NCBI RefSeq assembly: GCF_022760995.1
Contig: NZ_JAKWJO010000001.1
Location: 744,001 to 808,000, forward strand
Source of the DNA: Dyella sedimenti
Lineage (GTDB): Bacteria; Pseudomonadota; Gammaproteobacteria; Xanthomonadales; Rhodanobacteraceae
Length of the DNA: 64,000 nt
Reading direction: 5' to 3'
The notes beneath the pieces were generated by a model. That model saw nothing but the letters and a program-made list of their open reading frames with translations. It was not told where the DNA came from and did not search any database. Shown piece by piece: positions 17,789 to 26,336 of the stretch (positions are counted from its first letter, which is position 1; each line of letters starts with the position of its first letter). Position numbers and translations under genes: made by a program.

Positions 17789-18550
17789 TCATTTCGGCTG
17801 CAAGCGAACCGCGCCGTCCAGGCGGATGGTCTCGCCGTTGATGTAGCGGTTGCCGAGGATGAAACCCACCGTATTGGCGAATTCCTCCGGCTTGCCCAGG
17901 CGCGAGGGGAAGGGGATGGAGGCCGACAGCGATTCCTGCACCTGCGGCGGCATGCCGTCGACCATCGGCGTCCAGAAGATGCCCGGGGCGATGGTGGCCA
18001 CGCGGATGCCGAAGCGCGACAGCTCGCGCGCCATCGGCAGCGTCATGCCGACCACGCCGCCCTTGGAGGCCGAATACGCGGCCTGGCCGATCTGGCCCTC
18101 ATAGGCGGCCACCGAGGCGGTGTTGACGATCACGCCACGCTCGCCGTCCTCGCCCGCGTCGTTGTGCTGCATCAGGGCGGCGCCGGCCTTGGCCACGTTG
18201 AAGCTGCCCACCAGGTTCACCATCACGGTGGTGGCGAAGGTGCCGAGCGGCATCGGGCCTTCCTTGCCGAGCATGCGGCCCGCGCCCAGGATGCCGGCGC
18301 AGTTCACCACCACGTTCAGCCCGCCCAGCGCCTCGCGCGCGGCGGCGACGTTGGCGGCCACGCCTTCCTCGGAGGTGACGTCGGTGCGGTAGAAATGCCC
18401 GCCCAGCGCCCCGGCCGCCTCCTGGCCCTTGGCCTCGTTGACGTCGAACAGCGCGACCTGGCCGCCCTGGGCCACCAGGTACTGGGCCACCGCATGGCCG
18501 AGACCGGAGGCGCCGCCGGTGATGATCGCCTTGACCTGGGAGAGCTGCAT
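17789..18550 (-). CDS. SDR oxidoreductase, 3-hydroxyacyl-CoA dehydrogenase type-2-like
   Basis: 253-aa short-chain dehydrogenase/reductase. NAD-binding TGGASGLG at about residues 12-19, VVNCAG, catalytic Ser in NTASVAAYEGQ and the YSASK motif with Tyr and Lys. The whole chain (LGGHFYRTDVTSEEGV, RFGIRVATIAPGIFWTPMV, NRYINGETIRLDGA) resembles the HSD17B10/FadB2x group acting on 3-hydroxyacyl-CoA, including branched ones from isoleucine breakdown. ATG at 18550 with GAGGA six bases upstream is preferred to a TTG seven codons earlier. The nearby leucine-catabolism genes make an acyl-CoA role reasonable. Confidence 0.85.
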   Translation of the reverse strand: MQLSQVKAIITGGASGLGHAVAQYLVAQGGQVALFDVNEAKGQEAAGALGGHFYRTDVTSEEGVAANVAAAREALGGLNVVVNCAGILGAGRMLGKEGPMPLGTFATTVMVNLVGSFNVAKAGAALMQHNDAGEDGERGVIVNTASVAAYEGQIGQAAYSASKGGVVGMTLPMARELSRFGIRVATIAPGIFWTPMVDGMPPQVQESLSASIPFPSRLGKPEEFANTVGFILGNRYINGETIRLDGAVRLQPK

Positions 18551-18610
18551 GGGAAGTCCTCGGGATGCCAAAAGCGGAATGGTAGCCGAGGTCGGGCCGC
18601 GTCGCCCTGC

Positions 18611-18707
18611 CCTTGTGGGAGCGCACCCTGTGCGCGACGGCTACGTGGGATTCGTCTCTTGCCCCTTCAGCGCCAGGCCGTCGCACACAGGGTGCGCTCC
18701 CACAAGG
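18611..18707. repeat. Palindromic intergenic repeat, copy 2
   Basis: Inverted repeat with 30-bp arms at 18611-18640 and 18678-18707 and one mismatch, loop 37 bases. The arm contains TTGTGGGAGCGCACCCTGTG, a variant of the copy-1 arm. It lies between the GNAT gene end and the SDR start, both on minus. Confidence 0.88.
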
Positions 18708-18723
18708 GCAGGGGGAATCGGGG

Positions 18724-19299
18724 TCAGGCGTTGGCGTGGCGCAGCAGCTCGGCCCATGCCGGGGTTCCCCGCAACTCGGCGAACGGCGTGACGGGGCGTG
18801 GCGGGTTCTGCGGCGGCTGCAGCTCGATCTGCCAGACGCCGACGTCCCACCAGGCGTCGAGCTTGTAGCCGGCGCTGCGCCATACGCCCGCCGGCGAGAA
18901 TCCCATGGATTCGTGCATGGCCACGCTGCTCGCGCCGGGCAGGGTGATCACGCCCATCGCCTGGTTGATGCCCTGCAGGCGCATCGCATCGAGCAGCGCG
19001 CCGTACAGCCGCCGGGCGATGCCGCGCCGGCGCGCGTCGGCGTGCACGTAGATGGAGGTCTCGGCGACCCAGTCGTAGGCGGCGCGCTCGCGGAAACGGC
19101 TGGCGTAGGCATAGGCCAGCACGCGGCCATCCTGTTCCCAGGCCAGCCAGGGATAGTGGCGAAGGCGTGTCTCGACGCGTTCGCGCATGGCAGCTACGCC
19201 GGGCAGCTCGGTCTCGAAGGTCTCCACGCCGTGCAGCACCGAGGGCGTGTAGATGTCGTGGAAGGCGCCGGCATCGTCGCCGTGGGCGATGCGGATCAT
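18724..19299 (-). CDS. GNAT N-acetyltransferase, phosphinothricin-acetyltransferase-like
   Basis: 191 aa. It begins MIRIAHGDDAGAFHDIYTPSV, the N-terminus typical of the Pat/MnaT branch (phosphinothricin or methionine sulfoximine N-acetyltransferases), with TFETELP and YAYASRFRERAAYDW. The acetyl-CoA loop is RRRGIARRLYGALLDA, followed by the GVWRSAGYKLDAWWDVGVWQ signature. The substrate cannot be fixed. Last gene of a tightly coupled minus-strand run; its ATG overlaps the stop of the previous GNAT gene (ATGA). Confidence 0.87.
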   Translation of the reverse strand: MIRIAHGDDAGAFHDIYTPSVLHGVETFETELPGVAAMRERVETRLRHYPWLAWEQDGRVLAYAYASRFRERAAYDWVAETSIYVHADARRRGIARRLYGALLDAMRLQGINQAMGVITLPGASSVAMHESMGFSPAGVWRSAGYKLDAWWDVGVWQIELQPPQNPPRPVTPFAELRGTPAWAELLRHANA

Positions 19300-19763
19300 G
19301 CGAGGACCTTTTCCATGCAGATGCTGCGGGCGCTGGCGCGGTGACCGCCGAACGGCGGGCAGCGGCGATAGCCGGCGCGCTCGTACAGCTCCAGCGCCTC
19401 GGCCTGGGCGGTGCCGGTTTCCAGCCTCACCAGCCGGCCGCCGCGCTCCCTGACCTTGGCCTCCAGCGCTTCCAGCAGTTGCTTGCCCAGCCCCAGGCCG
19501 CGGCAGGCGGGCAGCACGTACATGCGTTTCACCTCCACGTAGTCCTCGTGCCACAGGCAGGCGCCGCAGGCCACCGGCGTGCCGTCCACCCGCGCGGTGA
19601 GGAAGGTGGCATGGGGTTGCCGGAGCTCATCCACCGCCATCGGCGGGTTAGGGCCGGTGGCATGGGGTTGCGCCAGGTGGCCATCGAGCTGTTCGAGCAG
19701 TGGCGCGACGTCGGGCGAGGTGGGATCGTCCATGCCGAAGCGTAGCGCGGGAATCTTCATCAT
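19296..19763 (-). CDS. GNAT N-acetyltransferase
   Basis: 155-aa GNAT protein. Fold features: VDGTPVACGACLWHEDYVEVKRMYV (beta4), acetyl-CoA pyrophosphate loop RGLGLGKQLLEALE, then VRLETGTAQAEALELYERAGY. Closest in style to the MarR-less GNATs that acetylate small amines; substrate unknown. The start MMKIPALRFGMDD at 19763 overlaps the preceding stop codon and the end overlaps the next start, so this gene is translationally coupled on both sides. Confidence 0.85.
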   Translation of the reverse strand: MMKIPALRFGMDDPTSPDVAPLLEQLDGHLAQPHATGPNPPMAVDELRQPHATFLTARVDGTPVACGACLWHEDYVEVKRMYVLPACRGLGLGKQLLEALEAKVRERGGRLVRLETGTAQAEALELYERAGYRRCPPFGGHRASARSICMEKVLA

Positions 19764-20359
19764 CACTCGTATTTCCAGTTTCTTCGCTTGCCTTCGGCCA
19801 GCCACGCCAGCGCGGTGGCGATGCGGTTCTGCCGCGTGGCCTCGGTCTTGGCCTCGTTGATCCACGCGATGTATTCACGTTGCGCGCCGGGTGGAAAGCC
19901 CTCGTAGTGCCGGCGCGCGGCGGCATGCTTCTTCTGCGCGAGCAGGGCGGCAAGGTCGTCGGGCAGCACGGGCACGTCGGTGGCCGGCCGCCTGGGACGC
20001 TGCACCTTCTGTCCCGCCTCGTTGAGCGCCATGGCCTTGCGGATATGCCCGGCCAGTTCCCGCCGGGAGGGCAGGTCCTTCAGCGTGGCGAGCTTGCCGA
20101 ACTGGCCCATGCCTTCCCCGGCCGTGGTGCCCATCACCTCCTGGTGCAGCCAGAAGCCGAACGAGCAATGCTGCTTGAAGGCCGCCATCAGGCACATCGG
20201 CGAACCCTTGTAGCTGAAGAACGGCTTGCCCCATTTCAGGCCCTCTTCCACCTCGGGGCAGGTGGCATGCACCACCTCGCGCAGGTGGCCGAGGATGGGC
20301 CGGGCGAACGGCGCCGCCTGGGCGACGTAGGCATCGACGCGCGGATCGTGGCTGGCCAT
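19763..20359 (-). CDS. YdeI/OmdA-family protein (DUF1801 plus bacteriocin-protection domain)
   Basis: 198 aa. The N-terminal part is a DUF1801/YdhG-type domain (EEGLKWGKPFFSYKGSPMCLMAAFKQHCSFGFW). The C-terminal part is the OmdA/YdeI domain with a stretch of AGQKVQRPRRP, VPDDL-like DLAALLAQKKHAAARRHYEGF and the end REYIAWINEAKTEATRQNRI. Homologues have been linked to envelope stress and bacteriocin protection, without a clear biochemical role. Encoded between two GNAT genes in a coupled run. Confidence 0.83.
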   Translation of the reverse strand: MASHDPRVDAYVAQAAPFARPILGHLREVVHATCPEVEEGLKWGKPFFSYKGSPMCLMAAFKQHCSFGFWLHQEVMGTTAGEGMGQFGKLATLKDLPSRRELAGHIRKAMALNEAGQKVQRPRRPATDVPVLPDDLAALLAQKKHAAARRHYEGFPPGAQREYIAWINEAKTEATRQNRIATALAWLAEGKRRNWKYE

Positions 20360-20367
20360 GGACACCT

Positions 20368-20853
20368 CTACAGCTCGCGGAGATAGAACTGGTCGCAACT
20401 GAAGTGGCCGGTGCCGCCCATCGGCGCGCACAGCGGGGCGAAGCCATGCCGGCGGTACAGCGCCTGCGCCCCGTCCATGCCAGTGAGCGTTTCCAGGTAG
20501 CAGCGGCGGAAGCCGTGGGCGCGGGCCGCTTCCAGGCAGCGCTGCATCATGGCGCCGCCGGCGCCGATGCCGCGCGCCGGCGGCAGGAAATACATCTTGC
20601 GCAGCTCGCACACGTCGGGCTCGCCCCCCTCCAGCGGGGCGATGCCGGCGCCGCCGAGCACCGCGCCGTCGCGTTCCACCACGAAATACGCGCTGCGCGG
20701 CCGCGCGTAGGCCTCGTACATGGCGTCCACCTCGGCATCGTGGATGGCGAAGCCAGGGCCGTCGGCGCCGAATTCCGGCATGACGGCGCGGATGACGCGG
20801 GCTATGGCGGCGTTGTCGCGTGGCTCGATCGGGCGGATGCGGTAGTCGGTCAT
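20368..20853 (-). CDS. GNAT N-acetyltransferase
   Basis: 161 aa. It begins MTDYRIRPIEPRDNAAIARVI. Acetyl-CoA binding loop in LPPARGIGAGGAMMQRCLEAA; other GNAT hallmarks are CELRKMYF and CYLETLTGMDGAQALYRRHGF. Third GNAT gene of this run, unrelated enough in sequence to the other two to argue against a recent duplication. The ATG overlaps the stop of the amidohydrolase (ATGA), and eight bases separate it from the YdeI-like gene. Confidence 0.86.
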   Translation of the reverse strand: MTDYRIRPIEPRDNAAIARVIRAVMPEFGADGPGFAIHDAEVDAMYEAYARPRSAYFVVERDGAVLGGAGIAPLEGGEPDVCELRKMYFLPPARGIGAGGAMMQRCLEAARAHGFRRCYLETLTGMDGAQALYRRHGFAPLCAPMGGTGHFSCDQFYLREL

Positions 20854-22163
20854 GGCATGGCTTGCGGTGTGCGGTAGACGACGCCGTCCTTCATCACGAA
20901 CACGGCGTGCTGCAGATCGTCGATATGGGCACTGGGATCGCCCTCGAACGCGGCGAGGTCGGCGCGCAGGCCCGGCGCGATGCGGCCGAAGCGCTCCTGC
21001 TGGCGCAGGATGCGCGCGGCCACGTCGGTGGCGGCATGCAGCGCCTGCAACGGCGTCATGCCGTCGCGCACCATGTTGGCCGGCTCGCGCCAGTTCTCGC
21101 CATGGGCGAACACGCCCACGTCGCTGCCGTTGCCGATGGTGACGCCCAGTTTCAAGGCGGTGCGGAAGGCGCGCTCGGCTTCCTTCATGCGCGCGGTCGG
21201 CTCGCCCTGGCCGGGCACGTAGTGCTCGAAATACTCCGCGGTGGCCTCCACCGCGGTGAGCGTGGGCTCGTAGGCCACGCCGCGCTGCTTGATCAGCCGG
21301 AAGGTGGCCTCGCTGGTGCCATAGCCGTGTTCGACGCTGTCCACGCCCGCTTCCACCGCCATGCGCACGCCGGCCTCGCTGGCGGCGTGCACGGCGACGG
21401 GGCGGCCGAGCTGGTGCGCGGTATCCACCAGCGCCTTCAACTCCTCCGGCGTGAAGGTAGGCGCGGTGGCGCCATCGGGCCCCACGCGGTAGTCGCCATA
21501 GATCTTGATCCAGTCGGCGCCGCGCGCGGCCTGCTCGCGCACGGCGGCCATCGCCGCGGCCGTGCCGCTCACTTCCTGCGCGCCGCCCGGCAGTTCCATG
21601 TCGGGGCGGAAGCCGCGCGGGCCGGGACCGTAGCTGGCGGTGGCGACGATGGCGCGGGTGGCCACGAACAGGCGCGGCCCCGGGATCATGCCCTCGTCGA
21701 TGGCGCGCTTGACCGAGACGTCGGCGAAGCCCGCGCCTTCCGTGCCCAGGTCGCGCAGCGTGGTGAAGCCGGCCAGCAGGGTGGCGCGCGCATGCGCGGC
21801 GGCCTCCAGCGTGCGGTAGTCCTGCGCTTCCTTCAGCACCTGGTCGTTCCATAGCGTCTCGTTGTACGGATGCAGGAACAGGTGCGAATGCAGGTCGACC
21901 AGGCCGGGCGTCAGCGTGGTGCCGGGCAGGGCGATGCGCCGGGTGCCGGCGGGTGCCTGGATACCCGATTCAGGCCCTACCGCCGCGATCGCGCCGTCAT
22001 GCACCAATACGGCCCAGCCGCCGTGCGCGGCATCACCTTCGGCCGTCCATACCCGCGCGGGCACCAGCAGGGTGTCGCCTTGGGGGGCCGCCGCCGATGC
22101 CGTGCCGGCCATCAGCATGGCCGCCAACGCACCCCATCCCCGTGTCCACCGATTCCACCGCAT
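20850..22163 (-). CDS. Exported amidohydrolase (imidazolonepropionase/prolidase-like)
   Basis: 437-aa metal-dependent amidohydrolase with an N-terminal signal peptide (hydrophobic LAAMLMAGTASAAA). Metal ligands: H92 and H94 (VDLHSHLF), the carboxylated-Lys candidate in ADWIKIYGD, His in RPVAVHAAS and VEHGYG, and Asp in IGNGSDVG. Members of this branch hydrolyse Xaa-Pro or other dipeptides or lactones; which one is not visible. It is the first gene of the minus-strand run with the GNAT/YdeI genes. Confidence 0.86.
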   Translation of the reverse strand: MRWNRWTRGWGALAAMLMAGTASAAAPQGDTLLVPARVWTAEGDAAHGGWAVLVHDGAIAAVGPESGIQAPAGTRRIALPGTTLTPGLVDLHSHLFLHPYNETLWNDQVLKEAQDYRTLEAAAHARATLLAGFTTLRDLGTEGAGFADVSVKRAIDEGMIPGPRLFVATRAIVATASYGPGPRGFRPDMELPGGAQEVSGTAAAMAAVREQAARGADWIKIYGDYRVGPDGATAPTFTPEELKALVDTAHQLGRPVAVHAASEAGVRMAVEAGVDSVEHGYGTSEATFRLIKQRGVAYEPTLTAVEATAEYFEHYVPGQGEPTARMKEAERAFRTALKLGVTIGNGSDVGVFAHGENWREPANMVRDGMTPLQALHAATDVAARILRQQERFGRIAPGLRADLAAFEGDPSAHIDDLQHAVFVMKDGVVYRTPQAMP

Positions 22164-22229
22164 CGACCGCTCCCGCCCCGCGAATGGACTGATTCTAGCG
22201 AGGCACGGCGTCCCGCCGCGAGTCGCGGC

Positions 22230-22604
22230 TCAGAATACGGCGAGGGACGCGTCGGCGAATTGCGAGGCGCACTCGCTGGCCGCCGAGGGATCGGCGGTCA
22301 CGCAACTGCGGAAATCAGCGGGCAGCGTGGTGAGCACCAGCGTATCGCCCTGGCGCATGCTGAAGGTGGAGAGCGGTGGCTTGCAGCCGACGCCGTTGGC
22401 CGCGCAGGTGCCGGGCAGCACGGTGTAGTGGCAGATGCCGCTCTTGCTGCGCAGGCAGCGGAAGGTGGCCAGTTCGCCGACGATACGGACCTGGCTGTCG
22501 ATCACTTCCTCGCCATCGACGACCACGTGGGTGGCGACAGTGTGCCCACGCCCGCAGCCGGTGAGGGCGAGCGCCAGGTAGAACAGCAGGATCAGCTTGT
22601 GCAT
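22230..22604 (-). CDS. Small lipoprotein of unknown function
   Basis: 124 aa. MHKLILLFYLALALTGCGR is a clear lipoprotein signal with lipobox LTGC. The mature part has six further Cys residues (FRCLRSKSGICHY, GTCAANGVGC, RSCV, SECA), suggesting disulfides in the periplasm. GGAGG lies upstream. I do not recognise the family. It is last in the run with the two-component genes (29 bases after the response regulator) and may be part of that output or a sensor accessory. Confidence 0.75.
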   Translation of the reverse strand: MHKLILLFYLALALTGCGRGHTVATHVVVDGEEVIDSQVRIVGELATFRCLRSKSGICHYTVLPGTCAANGVGCKPPLSTFSMRQGDTLVLTTLPADFRSCVTADPSAASECASQFADASLAVF

Positions 22605-22633
22605 GACGACCTCCGGTGCGGCGCTTTTGCGCC

Positions 22634-23398
22634 TCACATGTGGCGGAACAAGGCCATGAAGGGTTGGCTGACCACCAGCGTTTCCGGACGCTGCCGCAGG
22701 CGCAGCGTGCCCTTGCCGGTATCGTCGCGGACGATGGAGGCCACGGCCTTGAGGTTGACGATGGTGGAGCGGTGGATCTGCTTGAACAGGTTCGGATCGA
22801 GCCGGCCGGCCAGTTCGCGGATCGGCGTGCGCAGCAGCAACTCGCCCTCGGCGGTCATGGCCAGGGTGTACTTGCTGTCGGCGCGGAAATAGGCCACGTC
22901 GTCCACCATCACCAATCGCGTCTCGCGGCCGTGGCTGGCGGTGATCCAGGTCAGCGGCGGCGCGGCCTGGCCGCGGTCCACCGCCAGCTCGCGCAGCAGC
23001 GAGGCCAGCGTCTCCGCATCGCTCGCGGAGGCCGCCCCCCGTGCCTTCAGCCGCTGCACGGTGGTGGCGAGGCGCTCGGGGCTGATCGGCTTGAGCAGGT
23101 AGTCCACCGCGCCGCGCTCGAAGGCATCGATGGCGTACTGGTCGTAGGCCGTGGTGAACACCACGCGGGTGCCCGGGCTGGCCTCGGCCGCGGCGGCGGC
23201 CACCTCCAGCCCGTTCAGGCCCGGCATGCGGATGTCGAGGAAGGCGACGTCCGGCCGCTGTTCGGCGATCGCCTCCAGCGCGCTGGCGCCGTCCTCGCAT
23301 TCGGCCACGATGGCCAGCTCCGGCCAGGCCTGCGCCAGCGATTCGCGCAAGGCGTCGCGCAGCAGGGTTTCGTCCTCGGCGAGGATGGCGGTGCTCAT
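22634..23398 (-). CDS. LytTR-type response regulator
   Basis: 254-aa two-component response regulator. Receiver domain residues 1-120 with phospho-acceptor D55 (VAFLDIRMPG), acidic pair at E8-D9 and K103 (DYLLKPIS). Residues about 150-254 form a LytTR DNA-binding domain (DVAYFRADSKYTLAM, FKQIHRSTIVNL). The ATG overlaps the TGA of the kinase gene, so the pair is co-translated. Target genes unknown; the adjacent small lipoprotein is one candidate. Confidence 0.92.
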   Translation of the reverse strand: MSTAILAEDETLLRDALRESLAQAWPELAIVAECEDGASALEAIAEQRPDVAFLDIRMPGLNGLEVAAAAAEASPGTRVVFTTAYDQYAIDAFERGAVDYLLKPISPERLATTVQRLKARGAASASDAETLASLLRELAVDRGQAAPPLTWITASHGRETRLVMVDDVAYFRADSKYTLAMTAEGELLLRTPIRELAGRLDPNLFKQIHRSTIVNLKAVASIVRDDTGKGTLRLRQRPETLVVSQPFMALFRHM

Positions 23399-24654
23399 GG
23401 CGCGTCACCCGCTTTCGGCGCCTGTGCCGGCACGGTGATGGTGCTGGCCACGCCTTCCGGCGCATTGCTCACCACCGAGAGCGTGGCGGCGCCGCCGTAG
23501 ATCAGGCGCAGCCGCTCGCGCACGTTCTTCAGGCCGATGCCGGTGCCACTGGTGGCCTCGCTGAAGCCGCACCCGTCGTCGGCCACGGTGATCGCGATGG
23601 CGCCGTCGTCGCGGCGCGCGGTGATCCACACCGTGCCGCCGCCGGGCTTGGGCTCCAGGCCGTGCTTGATCGCGTTCTCCACCAGCGTCTGCAGCATCAT
23701 CGGCGGCAGCGGCACCGCGCGCAGGGCGTCAGGCACCTCGATCTGCAGCGACAGGCGCGGTCCCATGCGCAGCCGCATGATCTCCAGGTAGGCGCGGGTG
23801 CGCTCCAGCTCGTCGCCCACGGTGGACAGCGCGTCGTCGTTGAGCGGCAGCGAGTGGCGCAGGTAGTGGATCAGGTGGCCGAGCATGCGGTCGGCCTGCG
23901 CCGGCTCGCTGCGCGTGAGGTACTGCGCGCTGGCCAGCGTGTTGTAGAGGAAGTGCGGCTCCACCTGCGCGTGCAGCAGGTTGAGGCGGGCCACGGTGCG
24001 CTCCTTCTCGCTTTCCGACTGCTCGGCACGCCGTTTTTCCTGGCGGCGCTTCTCGGCCACGCGGCGGGTGATGGCACGGGTGATCGCCTCGGCGTTCTCC
24101 AGGTTGGTGCCGTCGTCCACGCGGAACCAGTCGCTCCAGGCTCCGGCCTCCGGCTCGCAGATCAGGGTGACGCTGCCGGCGCCGTTGCCCGGGGTCACGG
24201 TGGCGTAGATCTGGTTGCGCAGGTGGCCGAACCAGTTGCCGGGGTTGAGCCGTTCGAACGGGCTGCGCCCGTAGGTGAGCGGACGCTTCACCTTGGCGCG
24301 GATCTGCAGGCTGTCGCGGGCGCTCTCGATATCCTCGGTGCGCGGCAGTTCGCGGATGGCGGCGTCGAGCAGGTCGAACGCCTCGTCCGCCTCGAAGGGC
24401 ACTTCCACGCGCCGCCGCTGGCGATTGCCCAGAGTGTCGCTGTCGATGTGCCCCGCGATCAGCCGCACCCGCCGCAGATGCGAGACGGCACCGGTCACCA
24501 CCATCAGCAGGGCCAGGAAGATCAGCAGCATGGTGACGCCGCCGGTGTCGCGGTAGCGGAATGGCGGGCTCTCGCCCAGCACGAGGGCGATGAACAGCAG
24601 GGCGAGGAACCAGGCCACCACCAGGCGGGCGACGAACATCAGGCTCTTGATCAC
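23395..24654 (-). CDS. LytS/YehU-type sensor histidine kinase
   Basis: About 419 aa. Two N-terminal membrane segments (residues 5-27 and 40-58), a cytoplasmic linker containing a charged coiled segment (EKRRQEKRRAEQSESEKER), then a His_kinase domain with H234 in AQVEPHFLYNTLASAQYL and an ATPase domain with N box ENAIKHGLEP and DDGCGFSEATSGTGIGL. No large periplasmic sensor is evident, so the signal is membrane-borne or internal. I chose the GTG at 24654; an ATG five codons downstream (24639) is also possible. Confidence 0.9.
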   Translation of the reverse strand: MIKSLMFVARLVVAWFLALLFIALVLGESPPFRYRDTGGVTMLLIFLALLMVVTGAVSHLRRVRLIAGHIDSDTLGNRQRRRVEVPFEADEAFDLLDAAIRELPRTEDIESARDSLQIRAKVKRPLTYGRSPFERLNPGNWFGHLRNQIYATVTPGNGAGSVTLICEPEAGAWSDWFRVDDGTNLENAEAITRAITRRVAEKRRQEKRRAEQSESEKERTVARLNLLHAQVEPHFLYNTLASAQYLTRSEPAQADRMLGHLIHYLRHSLPLNDDALSTVGDELERTRAYLEIMRLRMGPRLSLQIEVPDALRAVPLPPMMLQTLVENAIKHGLEPKPGGGTVWITARRDDGAIAITVADDGCGFSEATSGTGIGLKNVRERLRLIYGGAATLSVVSNAPEGVASTITVPAQAPKAGDAP

Positions 24655-24790
24655 GGCGGAATCCCTGGCGGCGATGGCAATGGGCGGAGCATACCCAGCC
24701 GGTGCGAGCAGGGGCGGGCCCGGGCGACGAAACCGGGAAGGCGGCGACGGAACCGCCGCAGGCCGCGACGGAGGCCAGGAGCCGCGAAGG

Positions 24791-25417
24791 CTACGCCCCG
24801 AACAGCGAGCGATGCGGGCCGTGGCGGTACCAGTCCAGCACCGCCTCCGGCAGCACGTCCGCCAGGGATGGGCCCAGCGCCTCGCACAAGGCCAGCGTAT
24901 CCAGCAAGGCGCGCTCGCACGGGCCGGCGGCTCCGGTGTACTCGCGCTCCAGCCGGGCCTGGGCGAGCATCGTCTCGCTCCAGCCGTAGAGGGCCTCCGT
25001 GCGCCCGGCAAGACGGGCCGCCAGCCAGGGACGCAGCGGCTCATGGCACGGCAAGGAATCCTCGTGGGCCAACTGGCGAGCGAGGGTGGTCACCTGCGCG
25101 TCGATGCCGCGATACCACTCGGTATGGCCCGCCGCCGAATCCGGTACGGCCAGCGGCGCGGGCGCACGATGCGCGGCCCAGGCCGCATGCAGGCGCCGCT
25201 CGATGCGCCGCGCCTGGGCCACGCGTTCCGCTTCGACCAGCAGGCCGCGATCCAGGTCGAAGAAGTCGTGGAAGCGCCGGTGCAGGGTATGGAAGCGCTG
25301 CCATGGATCGCGCGAGAAACCCACCTTGAGCAGGTCCTGCTCGCGGCAGGGCAGCAGATACACATAGGCGCGCCCGCGCGACGCGAAGCGCGGTTCGACG
25401 AAAAGGTCATCGTCCAC
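24791..25417 (-). CDS. GIY-YIG (Mug113/T5orf172-like) domain protein
   Basis: About 208 aa from a GTG at 25417, 19 bases after the HMG-CoA lyase stop. The N-terminus AYVYLLPCREQDLLKVGFSRD followed by PWQRFHTLH is the GIY-YIG nuclease fold in its Mug113/T5orf172 form (YVYLL, KVGFS, conserved Arg). The C-terminal 120 residues are helical and Trp/Arg/Glu-rich and I do not recognise them. Such proteins occur in phages and genomes with unknown roles. No better start is visible, so the N-terminus is tentative. Confidence 0.72.
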   Translation of the reverse strand: MDDDLFVEPRFASRGRAYVYLLPCREQDLLKVGFSRDPWQRFHTLHRRFHDFFDLDRGLLVEAERVAQARRIERRLHAAWAAHRAPAPLAVPDSAAGHTEWYRGIDAQVTTLARQLAHEDSLPCHEPLRPWLAARLAGRTEALYGWSETMLAQARLEREYTGAAGPCERALLDTLALCEALGPSLADVLPEAVLDWYRHGPHRSLFGA

Positions 25418-25436
25418 GGGATACCCGGCGGCGGCG

Positions 25437-26336
25437 CTACGCCGCGGTACGCGCCCGGGTGACCCGGCTGGCGGTTTCCTTGTGCAACTGCCCGGCCAGC
25501 CAGGCGCCGGTGGCGACGAGGATGTCCAGGTCGATGCCGGTATGCAGCCCCAGGCCGTGCAGCATGTACACCACGTCCTCGCTGGCCACGTTGCCGGTGG
25601 CGCCCTTGGCGTAGGGACAGCCGCCGGTGCCGGAGACGGCGCTGTCCACCACGCGCACGCCTTCTTCCAGGCAGGCCAGGATATTGGCCAGCGCCTGGCC
25701 GTAGGTATCGTGGAAATGCACCGCCAGCGCGTGCATGGGCACCTCCTGCGCCACCGCGTGCAGCATGGCGCGCGCCTTGGCCGGCGTGCCCACGCCGATG
25801 GTGTCGCCCAGCGAGACTTCGTAGCAGCCCAGTTCGTGCAGGCGGCGCGCCACACGCACCACGTCGCCCACCGGCACCTCGCCCTGGTAGGGGCAGCCGA
25901 GCACGGTGGAGACGTAGCCGCGCACCTTCACGCCATCGGCCCTGGCGCGCTCCAGCACGGGCACGAAGCGCTCGATCGACTCGTCGATGGAGGCATTGAC
26001 GTTCTTGCGGTTGAACGCCTCGGAGGCCGCGGTGAACACCGCCACCTCGGCGACGCCCACCGCGCGCGCGCGTTCGTAGCCCTGCTCGTTCGGTACCAGC
26101 ACCGGATAGCCCACCCCCGGCACCTTGCGGATGCCCTGGTAGACCTCCGTCGCGTCGGCCATCTGCGGCACCCACTTGGGGCTGACGAAGCTGGTGGCCT
26201 CGATGGTTTGCAGGCCGGTGCTGGACAGACGGTCGATCAACGCGATCTTCACGTCGGTCGGCAGCAGGGTCTTCTCGTTCTGCAGGCCGTCGCGCGGGCC
26301 GACTTCGACGAGGCGGACGTGGTCGCTCGTATGCAT
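25437..26336 (-). CDS. mvaB: Hydroxymethylglutaryl-CoA lyase
   Basis: Cleaves HMG-CoA to acetoacetate and acetyl-CoA, the last step of leucine breakdown. 299 aa. DRE-TIM barrel features: VGPRDGLQNEK with catalytic Arg15-Asp16, ATSFVSPKWVPQMAD, HFHDTYGQALAN metal-binding His pair, and the mobile-loop catalytic Cys in SGTGGCPYAKGATGN. Works with MCC and methylglutaconyl-CoA hydratase encoded at 27.4-30.8 and 62-63.6 kb. Cut off from mccA by the toxin-antitoxin insert, so it needs its own promoter. Confidence 0.95.
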   Translation of the reverse strand: MHTSDHVRLVEVGPRDGLQNEKTLLPTDVKIALIDRLSSTGLQTIEATSFVSPKWVPQMADATEVYQGIRKVPGVGYPVLVPNEQGYERARAVGVAEVAVFTAASEAFNRKNVNASIDESIERFVPVLERARADGVKVRGYVSTVLGCPYQGEVPVGDVVRVARRLHELGCYEVSLGDTIGVGTPAKARAMLHAVAQEVPMHALAVHFHDTYGQALANILACLEEGVRVVDSAVSGTGGCPYAKGATGNVASEDVVYMLHGLGLHTGIDLDILVATGAWLAGQLHKETASRVTRARTAA

